Shown here: one piece after another, positions 53,742-63,947 of the stretch
Position numbering within the stretch: the first letter of the stretch is position 1
Layout: each line of letters begins with the position of its first letter
Source: Eublepharis macularius
Lineage: Eukaryota; Chordata; Lepidosauria; Squamata; Eublepharidae
NCBI RefSeq assembly: GCF_028583425.1
Contig: NC_072806.1
Span: forward strand, 36,502,001-36,566,000
DNA length: 64,000 nt
Direction of reading: 5' to 3'
The notes under the pieces: generated by a model
The model's database searches: none
The model's input: the letters and a program-made list of their open reading frames with translations, nothing else
What the model was told of the DNA's origin: nothing
Position numbers and translations under genes: made by a program

Positions 53742-53913
53742 AGCCGCCAACCTCCAGGTGAGGCATTGAGATCTCCTGGAATTACAACTGATCTCCAGAC
53801 TTTAGAAATCAGTTCCCCTGAAGGACGTGGCTGCTTTGGAGGGTGGACTCACTGTTGAGAACTCTTCCCCACAGTCTCTAGGAATTGCTCATCCCCAAAT
53901 TGGCATCTCTAGG
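53742..53913 (-). mobile_element. Family B MITE, minus strand, partial
   Basis: Starts AGCCGCCAACCTCCAGGTG and ends TTGGCATCTCTAGG, with CAACTGATCTCCAGAC and CAGTTCCCCTGAAGG between. Short of full length. Confidence 0.6.
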
Positions 53914-54244
53914 AAAAAAAAGTACAGGAGGAATCTTGGTACGCCTTAGCTGCAATTCAAATCCAGCACCACATTGGTAGAAGTTAGGAGAACTCGTAAC
54001 TCACATGTGACTGTTACATGCAGGTCACAGGGTAAAGATCACAAGACCCAACTTGCGTACTACATAATAGGTCCGCCCTCTTTGAGTTTCACTCCATTAG
54101 AGAAAACACAAATCAAAAATTTTAAGAGCAGTATTTTGTTTCCCCAGCTGTGTCTCTAATGCCAGCCTGTGTCTAGAATCTGGCTTGATAAGATTAGAGG
54201 CCAAAGTTTGTCTCATCTCCATGAATATATGGCTTAAGTTAAAC

Positions 54245-54642
54245 TAGGGCTTTTTTCCAGCTGGAACGCGGTAGAACAGAGTTCTGGCACCTCTTGAAAA
54301 TGGTCACATGGCTGGTGGCCCCGCCCCCTGATCTCCAGACAGAGGGGAGTTGAGATTGCCCTCTGCACCGCTATGCGGAGGGCAATCTAAACTCCCCTCT
54401 GTCTGGAGATCAGGGGGCGGGGCCACCAGCCACGTGACCATTTTCACCTAGGGCGTTTTTAAACTTTTAAAAACTCCCCCCTTGTTCCAGCTGACCCAAA
54501 TTGATGTCACTGGCCTTGGGAGCATGCATGCACTTTGCATGCGCACATGTGGTACCAGGGGCACCACCTCCCGCCAGGAGTTGCCCCCTGTGCTGGCAAC
54601 CCACTGAGTTCCACCACCTCTTTTCCCAGAAAAAAAGCCCTG
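54245..54642 (+). mobile_element. hAT-like hairpin MITE, family A copy 9 (long form)
   Basis: Exact 8-bp duplication AGTTAAAC; first base changed (TAGGGCTTTTTTCC). Carries the same extra segment as copy 7, with GGAGCATGCATGCACTTTGC and TGTGGTACCAGGGGCACC. Confidence 0.9.
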
Positions 54643-54659
54643 AGTTAAACCATCCCCTT

Positions 54660-55430
54660 TTTGATATTACATGGTTAATTCTTAGGGATGGGTTCCATTC
54701 GGGTTTAAGGCAGTCTATTACAAGCTGAATTTGTTAGGCTTTCATCCCAGGTTTCTCCTAACAATTCCTTAGATCAAGTAAAGGCCCTAATCGAACAAAG
54801 GATATCGGATATTGAACGGCAGGGAGAGTTCCATACTTTTTGGCCCCTGTGAAAACAAGGTATGTTGTAACCCCAGCAGCCTATTTGTCGTGGGTGATTC
54901 CATTTCATTGCAGGGCTTTCTCCTTGGCCAGATGGAGTATCTTCCCCACTGCGGTTGTTGAGGGTCATTGCAAAAAGAGCCCAATGGCAGAGAGGGTCCA
55001 CCCTTGCAGAGCAGGCAAGGTTGGCAATTGAGCATATTCCGCTTTATTGCAGCTTTTATCAGGAAGCTCGGGTGAAGAACTTACCACCTTTGCTTAAGAG
55101 GTTTCCCATAGTCCCTGCATTAGACATTACTAATAAGTTTTCATCTGGTGTAATTTCTCAGCCTTCATTTGCCTGCACCAATTTCCTTGTCACAGCCTAT
55201 AGAATGTGCAAGGAATGATTATAGAAGGTATTCGATATATGAATTAAGTGGTCCTCTTGGTATATGCTTTATTTGTTATTATTGAGCCTTGTTTTTCAAT
55301 TTCAAAGTTTTAATGCTCATTTTTGTAAATTCTACTATTGTTTATTTTTCAAAATTTTTCCGATTTTGCTATAATCTTTGTAAATTGACATGTGCTGGTC
55401 ATGAAACACAAGAATAAATTGATGGATCCT
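54660..55430 (+). mobile_element. LINE 3' end (non-L1, CR1/L2-like), broken
   Basis: The frame at 54955-55218 gives EHIPLYCSFYQEARVKNLPP followed by LLKRFP. This is the conserved C-terminal motif H-(x)-C-x-FY-x-x-R seen at the end of many reptile LINE proteins. Upstream pieces are in other frames with stops. The 3' end is AAGAATAAATTGATGGATCC. It abuts the MITE copy to its left. Confidence 0.55.
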
Positions 55431-55494
55431 ACTCTCTGCTCTGACTAGCGTAGGCCCTCAAGAGTCTCTCATGCAAGTCTTTTCTGACACACAA

Positions 55495-55690
55495 ATAGAA
55501 GATGCCTCCTGCTGAGTCAGGTCATTTGTTTCCCTAGCTCAGGTATTGTCCACTCCGACAGGCAGCAGCTCTCCAAGTCTCAGGCAGAGGTTTTTCACAT
55601 CACCTTTTTCCTGATCATTTTAACCCGAGATGTGAACTTGGGATTTTTGCATGCAAAGCAGTAGCTTCTCTGCTGAACCACAGAATATAA
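55495..55690 (-). mobile_element. Old SINE, minus strand
   Basis: The reversed head CTCTGCTGAACCACAG, GCATGCAAAGCAGTAGC and AACCCGAGATGTGAACTTGGG are typical. Same family as 49930-50110 by its CAGCAGCTCTCCAAGTCTCAG segment. Confidence 0.5.
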
Positions 55691-56654
55691 TTCAGTTGTT
55701 AATTCTCAAAAATAGATACACTCCAAGATTCAAGTCTGTCTTTTAGACAGAAAGACAGACAGACAGAGCTTGCACAGCTTCAAACAGTGCAGAAAGCTTT
55801 GGGAAATGGACCTGTCCAAGTTGCCAACCTGCAAACACGAGAGAGGAACGTCTCAAGATGGGAAAGCCAAACCAGACACTGTAGTGTAGCTGCTAACTTT
55901 GGCTGTTTAAGTTTCTTCTACATTTGTGTTAGAGTCCTCTGATCATGCACAGAGTGCATGCCACTTGAAGGAAATGAAGTCCTGCTCCTGAAAAAGAGGG
56001 CCCACAGATCTGTCTGTTCTAGTATCCTATTGCCCAGGAGGTAAACCAGATGCTCCCAGACTTGACAAGCAGGACACAAAGGCCGAGTCTCCCACAGTAG
56101 CTGTGGCAATGAGTTCCACCACATGTGCAGAACTATTCTCTTCTTACGTGCAGGGGTTCAGTTATTCCAGGGGACTGGAAGACATAACGGGCTCAAGGCT
56201 CAGAGAGCATCAGTTGCTGTTGATGCTGAGAACGGGAGAGGGGCATGGGGGGGGGGGCGCATCCTTTCCCAATATCTTGGCTCACATAGAAGCCAATCAA
56301 TGAGAAGAGCTGTTATTTGGATTTTTCAACATTCAAAACATGGCCTCGTTAAACCATGAGTTGCCGACCAGGACCCCTGAATGCTCCAGGGAACGTGTGC
56401 ACAACACACACGCTCGCTACAATTCCAGATGCATTTGTGCCACTGCTCCTTCCTTTTCCATCCCTGCAGACAGATTTTAAGGAAACCTGAATGTTAAAAT
56501 AAATAATAATTACTACTCGTAACGGCACCCCGCACTCCTGAAGCAGTTGCATCCCACTAAAGCAGCAGCTGGAAGCTGTTTCATTCAAAGGTCAAGACGC
56601 CTGTCAAGAAGAGCCGCATTTAGGGATCGCTTTCATTGTTCCCAGTGCTTGACC
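55691..56654. other. Intergenic, no gene seen
   Basis: Short (CAGA)n near 55745 and a G run near 56248; nothing else recognised. Confidence 0.35.
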
Positions 56655-56800
56655 TACATTGCTTTGTTGTAAGCTTTACAGCAGCTCAATAAGACAGGCA
56701 AATTCAATTGTCCCCATATTGCAGATGAGAAAGCTGAGAGACAGCACGGCTTGCGTAAGAGCACTCAGTCAGATTGTGGCAGAGACTAGATTTAGACCAA
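56655..56800 (-). mobile_element. Possible MIR/CORE-like SINE, minus strand
   Basis: CAATTGTCCCCATATTGCAGA, TGAGAAAGCTGAGAGACAGC and AGACTAGATTTAGACC follow the order of a reversed CORE-SINE. Very worn. Confidence 0.35.
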
Positions 56801-57630
56801 GGACTTTTATTATTTCTATTTTCTTCCTTCATATCCCATTTTCCTCTCCAATGGGGACTCAAAGCAGCTTAGATATAATTCTCCCCTCCTACAATTGAAT
56901 TCTCACAACTCTGTGATGGAGATTAGTCTGAGAGCCAAACTAGACGAGACACCTGACACGAGGAGGACACGGGTCAGTTCCCGCAAGTTTCCACGGGAAG
57001 TGTAGTGAGAAAGACCCTCTTTGGGCCAGTCACACACACTGAGAGCTGAACTAGACGAGACACCTGGCACGAGGAGGACACACGTCGGTTCCCGCAAGTT
57101 TCCACGGAAAGTGTAGTGAGAAAGAACCTCTGCCAGGGAGAAGAGGGAGATTCTCTCCCTCTTCTCCTTGGGAGAGATTCTTTCTCTAGGCATCTCATCT
57201 AGTCTGCTCTACTCTCTCTGGCCCGCTGGCGCCCTCGGCTCCCTCTGGCTGCCACCATTGGTGCGCTCGGTTCCTTCTCATTGCTGTTGGTGCACTCGGC
57301 TCGCTCTGGCTCCAGAGTGCATTTAGGGGAACAAGGGGAGCTGGCAGCGGCAAGAGGGAGCTGAGTGCACTGGCGGTGTCAAGAGGAAGTGCACTCCCCT
57401 TGCTCCCCTAAATGCACTCAGTAGACAGAGGTTCTTTCTCACTACACTTTCTGTGGAAACTTGCAGGAATCGACACGTGTCCTTCTCATGTCAGGTGTCT
57501 CGTCTAGTTCAGCTCTCAGTGTGTGTGACTGGCCCAAAGTCATCCAGCAAGCTTCCATGGCAGAGTGTGGATCTAAACCTGCATCTCCCGGATCCTAGCC
57601 TGACACTCTGATCCCTACACTGTGCTGGCC
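56800..57630 (-). mobile_element. tRNA-derived SINE, minus strand, split by a long-inverted-repeat element
   Basis: The reversed tail (CCAATGGGGACTCAAAGCAGC) ends near 56932. The reversed body and head (GTGTGACTGGCCCAAAGTC, GGATCTAAACCTGCATCTCC, CCCTACACTGTGCTGG) resume at about 57518. Confidence 0.6.
56935..57537. mobile_element. Long-inverted-repeat element of unknown class
   Basis: Arm TGAACTAGACGAGACACCTG to GAAAGAACCTCTG (about 57022-57132) is inverted at about 57426-57537. A third partial arm in the left orientation lies at 56935-57020. The core has further inverted words (GTGCATTTAGGGGAACAAGG and CCTTGCTCCCCTAAATGCAC). No protein frame of note. Confidence 0.6.
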
Positions 57631-57725
57631 GTGATTGGCCAGATCCTGGATCACTCCCTTAGCCATAATGATCTTTTCTACAAAGGGAGAAGCTTTGGGG
57701 GGAAATTTTCTTCCATACAAAATTC

Positions 57726-58548
57726 CTGTGGAACATGGATTCCTGGTGTGCGTGAACACTGAGCATATCCCACTGTATATGCATGCATCAACACATGTGC
57801 ATTTGTTCTGGCAACTGGTACGAAATTCTATCTGGGCTGCAGAATCCTGGTCAGCTAGCCCGATGTGACACCGAGTTTATTTTTAAATGCTTAGGAATGA
57901 GGTGGGAGGGTAAGCAGCCAGACTCTTTTAACATTATGGTCACACATAATGTTTTGGAAACCGCCCTTTGGCTTAGTTGCAGTTGCCTTCCCCTGGAGAT
58001 CCACCAAAGCTTAGGCCTGAGCAATTTCTGGCAGATGATTACAGGGGAAAGGAGCATAGGCAATGTCACTGCAGGGCTCTGTTATCAATAACTATGCATA
58101 ATTCATATGTATTTATATAACACTTAACAATCGTTCGGGGTTGCACCATTTTCTGGGACTGCAACGCTGAGAAAATGATACATTTTGTCTAAGTGTAACT
58201 GATTGCTATGCAGATGTGTTTGGAATAGAAATCTGTCATGTGCCTTCTTTTATAGATGCAGTTTCAGTGTGCATTGGGGGGGGTCCTCTCTACTGATTGT
58301 ACAGGCTTATGGCCAATAGGATATTTTTTGACTGATTGAACCGCACAAGTCTGGCTGCTTACCCTCCCAACTTATTCCTAAGCATTTAAAAATAAACTTT
58401 CAGTGTCACATCGGGCTAGCTGACCAGGATTTTGTAGCCCAGATAGAATTTCGTACCAGTTGCCAGAACAAATGCACATGTGTTGATGCATGCATATACA
58501 GTGGGATATGCTCAGTGTTCACACACACCAGGAATCCATGTTCCACAG
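57726..58548. repeat. Large inverted repeat, 200-bp arms, 423-bp spacer
   Basis: The left arm 57726-57924 and right arm 58348-58548 are near-perfect reverse complements, for example GCATATCCCACTGTATATGC on the left. The spacer is ordinary sequence with no convincing frame. Family not recognised; see findings. Confidence 0.85.
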
Positions 58549-59070
58549 ACTAGAGAAGTAACAAGCAATACAGATTTTAAACAGAGCAATCATGTATTTG
58601 CATTCCTCTGGGTTATGATATAACTGAGGTTGCCACTTTTTGTGTGTGCTAGGCTCCTGTGCAATTGACAGATGGATTCAGAACGACCCCGTTCTCCATC
58701 ACCACAGCCCCATATCCGGAAAAGCTGCTTTGCTTTACCTTCTTCACATAACACAGCTATTAAAGGCACAAAAACAGGGGGACGGAGTCACTGCTTTCAA
58801 TATAATGCTTTAAAACAAACTCTCTGGCCCCAACATTGGGGGGAGGGTCGGGGGGGGCTGCTGGATCAAACTGGTGGTTCATCAAGTCCAGCATCCCATT
58901 TCACACAATGGCTAGCCCATGGCCAATTCCCTTCATTTATACCTCGCCTTTCTCCTCAATAAACACCAAAAGCACCTGACATCTGTCTCTCCTCCACTAC
59001 GCACCCTGGCCAGGCTCAATCCTGTCTCTACTTAAAAGGATCACAGAGGGCGAGGTCACCCATCAAGCAA

Positions 59071-59285
59071 GTGTGGTGTAGTGGTTAGAATATCAGCCTA
59101 GAATCTGGAAGGCCCAGGTTCAAACCTCTACTGTGCCATGGAGGCTCGCTTGGTGACCTTGGGCCAGTCCCACACACTCAGCATAACCTACCTCATAGGA
59201 TTGTTGTGAAGATAAAACAGAAGAGAGGAGAATGATGTAAGTTGCTTTGGGTCCCTGTTGGGGAGAAAGGTAGGGTACAAGGGAA
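59071..59285 (+). mobile_element. tRNA-derived SINE, full length
   Basis: A box TGGTGTAGTGGTTAGA, B box GGTTCAAACC, body GGCTCGCTTGGTGACCTTGG, CCTACCTCATAGGATTG and tail ATGATGTAAGTTGCTTTGGG. The best-preserved copy in the window. Confidence 0.8.
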
Positions 59286-59297
59286 GTAAGTGCCTGA

Positions 59298-59850
59298 CCT
59301 AGATGGGCCAGGCAAGCTGGATCTCGTCAGATCTCGAAGTGAAGCAGGGTCAGCCGTGGTTAGTCATTGCATGGGAGACCTACAATGAAAGCCAGGTTGC
59401 AGAGGCAGGCAATGGCCACCCACCTCTATCTCTTTATTAATGTTATCATCATCATTATTAATGTCATTTATAGTCCACCTTTCTCACTGAGACTCCAGGC
59501 AGATTACACAGTGTGAAATTAGCACAGTCAATATCAAGGACTTTTGCATGACCAATGCCATTGGGTAAATAAACACAACTTTACAAAGACTTAGCATTAG
59601 CAAGAATCCAATACAGAGGTGAAGAAACGCTGAAACAGAACATAAGCAATTCTGGGGCTGACATTAGACAACATGAAGCACAGGTAGCTCAAAGGGGCAC
59701 ATATTTAAAGCAATACAGTACATAAGGCAACACAGTGGTTATGGTCCCTAATTTATTAGTGATGCATGTGAGACCCCCTCCCTACAATGCCATGCCATGA
59801 AACCCCTACCAGGGGGTGCCATAAGTCAGCTATGGCTTGAGGGCCCTCTC
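59298..59850 (+). mobile_element. 5S-rRNA-derived SINE split by repeat R
   Basis: The 5S-like head (GGATCTCGTCAGATCTCGAA, GAAGCAGGGTCAGCCGTGG, CATGGGAGACC) is followed by GAGGCAGGCAATGGCCACCC. The tail (ACCCCTACCAGGGGGTGCC, ATAAGTCAGCTATGGCTTGA) appears only at about 59800-59846. About 330 bp of repeat R lies between. Confidence 0.75.
59430..59760. repeat. Interspersed repeat R, copy 2
   Basis: ATTTATAGTCCACCTTTCTCA at the left, then CAGATTACACAGTGTG and CATAAGCAATTC-like words as in the copy at 26575. It interrupts the 5S-derived SINE, so it is the younger of the two. Confidence 0.55.
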
Positions 59851-60071
59851 CACCCAGTGAAGCAGGTCAATCAATACAGCCCGTGGCTGCTGTCCCCGAG
59901 GGCCAACCAAGAGGGCAGAGAGGCCACGGCCTTCTCCTGACGCGGCCTCCAGGCACTGGGGTCCCGAGACCCTTCAACCCACCTGCCCCGAAGCCCCCAT
60001 CGCCTGCTCCTCCTCCCCCCTGGAAGGTCCTCTGCACACCCTCAGAGGCATCCCCCGCCTCTTCTAGAACT

Positions 60072-60289
60072 AGGGTTGCCAGCTCCAAGTTGGGAACTTC
60101 CCGGAAATCTGGGGGTGAAACCTGGAGAAAGTGGGGTTTGGGGAGGGAAAGGGCCCTGGCATGGCATAATTCCATAGGGTCCACCCCACCAAAGCAGCCA
60201 TTTTCTCCAGGCGAACTGCTCTCTGTGGCCTGGAGACCAGTTGCAGTTCCGGGAGATCTCCAGCCACTACCTGGAGGCTGGCAACCTGA
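60072..60289 (+). mobile_element. hAT-like MITE, family B copy 4
   Basis: TAGGGTTGCCAGCTCC to GAGGCTGGCAACCTGA, full length, no clear duplication. It directly abuts the left border of the 60.3-kb CpG island. Confidence 0.75.
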
Positions 60290-60900
60290 ACTCGAGCCGG
60301 GCGAGGCTGCGCCCTTGCAGCGCCTCGGGCCGAGCCCCCAGGAGCGCCGCCTTCCAAGCGCGGCTCGTGCCCGGCGGCCGCGCGCCCGCCTCGGCCGTCT
60401 CCTGGTAACCCCGGCCGACGCACAGGCGGGCGCGCGCGGCCCGGGCCGGCTCGAGCGGGGAGAGGCGGAGCCGCGGGTGGGTCAGCTGCCCGCCGCCGGC
60501 CCCGGGCGCATTCCCGGCGCGGGCGCAGTGGCGAGGCCACGGGCAGCCCCGTTCATAAGCCCGCAGCGCTGCGGGGAGCCGCCAGACGGGCGTGCGCCGC
60601 TCACAGCTTCTGGCTGCGCTTCCCCCGGACCAGGTAAGCGGAGGACCGGCGCGCCGAGCCGAGCCGCCGACGCCAGCGCCCTGCTGCTGCTCCGCAAGAG
60701 GGGCGGGCAGGCGGGCGGGGTGTTTCAGGCGGCTCTCCGCCGGGGAAGGGTTCGGCAGGGGATCGGAGCGAGAGGCGAGGCGCTTGGGGGGTTTATATGT
60801 AGATTCGCCGTGTTGTCCGGAATGTTTCGTGCGCCTGGGCAAGTCTTGCGCAGGGGCTGCTGCTCCACGGCTTCTGTTCAAAGGCAGCGTGTGTCGGATC
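60290..60900 (+). promoter_or_regulatory. CpG island promoter, probably DUSP14
   Basis: Very high CpG content with GC boxes and no TATA box. A strong plus-strand donor, CCAG|GTAAGC, ends a likely non-coding exon at 60633. In mammals the next plus-strand gene after TADA2A is DUSP14, whose 5' UTR is split from its coding exon, so this would be its start. No DUSP14 protein is encoded before the window ends. Long frames on both strands (204 and 355 codons) are composition effects and partly overlap a MITE. Confidence 0.5.
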
Positions 60901-62044
60901 TTGAGCGTGATCTGCGAAATAGAAAGGATTTCCCCAAAAGATGCTCTTAGTGTAAACCCAGGGCTTGTTTCGGAACGAGAAGCAAGGGGCTACCCCCGCC
61001 CGCCGCCGCCCCGAATTTTTCCTCCAGCTGCCCCTGCTCGGCATATTTACAAAGAGTTTTTGCCTGCTGTCCAATAAGCCTACTTAACCCTCTGGCGTTA
61101 CGTGCCCATCTCTGGGGGAGGCCCCCCCCCAACAGATACGAAATAAAGATCAAGTGGAAATAGTTCCATTGAGAAATTAATTTCTTTGTCAGGACTTTTG
61201 GGAAGGACCAGAAAGAGAAGGGGAAACAGTCAAGATTTAGCTAGATAACATTTCTGAAGCATCTCCTTTGGTGGAAAAGAGGAAATATTTTGTTAACAGA
61301 AAGAAACGGAAAAATCTCTTGGGCTCGTTTGCGCTCTCCTTCCTCGACCCTATTCTATATTTTAACAAGGGACTGGCGGTCAAAATGCTCTGTTGTTAAT
61401 TATTGATTTGAATGGTTACAGATGGAACCGGAGTCTTTGTGACAGTCATTAAAAGCCAACTTTCAAAGGTGATTGGAAAAGGGAAGGAAGTAATTTTTTA
61501 AACAAAAGCTTTTAAATACCAGGTGGACTACAGGCGCATACAATTTTTTTTAAACTATGCAATAGATACTTTTGCAAAGTGCTGTTTAGAAAAGGCTTTT
61601 TATAATGTTGCACCCCCTCAAAACCACCAGTTGGCCAATATATTCCTACTTCGAATGACGCAGGCAGGGCTTTGGCAAAGGTTGCTCCATTGTTTTTAGG
61701 CCGAGGGCTTTGAGTCCATGTTTCCCAGACCCACGAAGTAGGAACGCAACCATTGCTTTCCTGGGCCCTACCAAAGATCCATACAGGCCCACAGTCCTGT
61801 GTCCAGCAGTGCGCAGCCAGGTGCCTGGGGGCTGCTGCCACAAGAAAAGCAGGATGGCAGATAGCCCCCCTCCCCCGTTCTCTGATAGCCCCCCTCCCCC
61901 ATTCTCTTGAGCATCAAATCGCCAAAGATATACCACCTCCGGATATGTTTGAGCTATCCTTCCACGAATATGGCATTTTAAAAATAGTATAATAGTGAGA
62001 ATTGGAACTGGCAACCCATTTTCATAAAATGATGCCACAAATTC
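60901..62044. other. Likely first intron after the CpG island
   Basis: No exon recognised. A short tandem pair (GATAGCCCCCCTCCCCC) lies at about 61859-61905. Confidence 0.35.
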
Positions 62045-62225
62045 AAATCGCCCGGGCTCATCAGATCGCAGAAGCTAAGCAGGGTTGGCCATAGTTATAC
62101 TTGGATGGGAGACCAGCAAGGGTGGCAGTGCAGAAGCAGACAATGGCAAACCAGCTCTGAACATCTTTTGCCTTGAAAACACTTATGGGGTCACCAAACG
62201 GCAGCTACAACTTGATGGTCAAACA
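62045..62225 (+). mobile_element. 5S-rRNA-derived SINE
   Basis: GCCCGGGCTCATCAGATCG, GAAGCTAAGCAGGGTTGGCC and TTGGATGGGAGACCAGC follow the 5S gene. Then come GACAATGGCAAACCAGCTC, TGCCTTGAAAACACTTATGG and GGGTCACCAAACGGCAG, the tail. It ends in (CAAA)n. Confidence 0.8.
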
Positions 62226-62361
62226 AACAAACAAAAACTCACCTGAACTGTAACTTCACCAAGTGACCACCTAATAGAAGCTGCTGTTCTCCACTCCCTG
62301 TGTAGTAATAATGTTGGTCTACCTTCTGGGGTTATATTGTAAAGATGGTTGGAGCAATTCC

Positions 62362-62570
62362 ATGGTTGTCAGTTCCAGATTGGGAAATTCCTGGAGATTT
62401 GAGGGTGGATCCTGGGGAGGGGAGGGCTTGGAGACGGGAAGGACCTCAGCCGAATATAATGCCATAGAGTCCATCCTCCAATGCAGCCATTTTATCCGGG
62501 GGGGGGGCTGATCTCTGTAGTCTGGAGGTCAGTTGTAATTCTGATAGATCCCCAGGGGGTTGCACTCCTA
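62362..62570 (+). mobile_element. hAT-like MITE, family B copy 5 (worn)
   Basis: ATGGTTGTCAGTTCCAGATTG start, GGGAAATTCCTGGAGATTTG, CCATTTTATCC, GCTGATCTCTGTAGTCTGGAG and GGGGGTTGCACTCCTA end. Confidence 0.65.
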
Positions 62571-63945
62571 AATAAACTGACTTCCAAAGGCTGAGAAGCA
62601 GGGGTCGTGTGTGGGCAGGGACTGGAACTGAGCAGATTTGGAAAGAAGGTATTCACCTTACCACTGCTACCTTCAGGGAGAGTAACATATACAAAGGGCT
62701 CAATGGAGATTAAATTTTCCACTAACGGGAGATGTAATTGCCACCAATATTCTCTTCCTGCTGCAGACCCCCCAATTTGCCTCCTGTGTCATTCTTGGGG
62801 GGACCCTAGGAGCAGCGTTCTGGAGAGATCAATGGACTGTGGTGGGAGACAGGAAAGTTCTGCTGATAAGAGAGCTTTCCATTAATGGAAAATTTTGTCT
62901 GGATCCATCTCAACATTTGAAACCTGCTGGATTGTTCACAGGCTGTGGATGCTCAATTCAGGTCAGCATCTGACTTGTTCCTTTCGTGTGTCATCAGGAC
63001 AGAGAGGTGGAAATGAGTTCTCCTCCTAAGGCATAGCTTAGGATAGTGTAGCTGAAGCAGGAAGGCAGTTGCGGGCCTGCTGGTAAATTTCCCTAAGAAT
63101 TTGAAAGCCTCCCAGTGTAAATGGGGATGAGGGAAGAATGGCAGCAATGTGCCAGTTTGGATTATATGGAGCCTTGCGCGCACACATGCACATGAGCGCA
63201 CGCAGGTGAAAGTGTGTGTGTGTTATATGGCGGTGTAACATCATCTCAGCAAGACTTAACTATTTATAACCAAGTAACTTAGGCTAAGCCACTAGTGTAA
63301 AACTTAAAAGAGCTTTTAAAATTGGGTTAACGCTCATGGTGCCCCACAGCCCTCATCACAGACAAGGAACTCTGGATATTATCTCAGGTTACCAGCAGGC
63401 CTGGAGGGGGGGGATATCCTGTCCCTTTAATAGAGGCTTAATGAGATGTTATTCACCAGGTGATGTTGTTAAAGCTTTTCATGGCACAGAGGTTTAATTG
63501 CCCGTTTCCACACATTAAGCCTCTGTTAAAGAGACAGGGCATTTCCCTTCAGGCCTCTTTGCAGCTCTCGTATCATCATTCCTGAAGAACCATGTCAGGC
63601 AGCCGGAGTCTTCATGTGGGATTAATGTTGGCATGTCGAGGGGAAAGGTTTGTACTACTTTCCACTTTTGTGCAAGGGGGAAGAATTCTGACACGGATGA
63701 CGCATTCAGCCATGCAGTTCCCCCCCCCAGCTGCCATTTACCCACCCCCACTGCCTATGGTCTGAAGTAGCAGAGTCCTGTGAGGGCTATACCAGTTTGC
63801 TTTTCTTGCTGTTACTGCTCGGCACATTTCACTGAACTCGGAGGAAGTGTGGGTTTTAAATCTGTGTCACAAAACCATTTTTAGGATTTCAAAAGAGGAT
63901 ATGGGACAGAAGCCCTGTGGTACCCTAAGCAAACTTACATTCTTC
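62571..63945. other. No gene seen
   Basis: Ordinary DNA, by synteny intron 1 of DUSP14. A run of alternating CA/GT and GCGCACACATGCACATG near 63177-63225 could form Z-DNA. Confidence 0.35.
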
Positions 63946-63947
63946 TA

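Noticed and set aside
59298-59425. A functional 5S rRNA gene
   Set aside because: Only part of the 5S sequence is present, with several changes, and it continues into a SINE body and tail.
59883-60950. A 355-codon plus-strand frame and a 204-codon minus-strand frame
   Set aside because: The frame crosses a family B MITE and the CpG island; low-complexity Ala/Arg/Pro/Gly content, no similarity, and a good splice donor lies in the middle.
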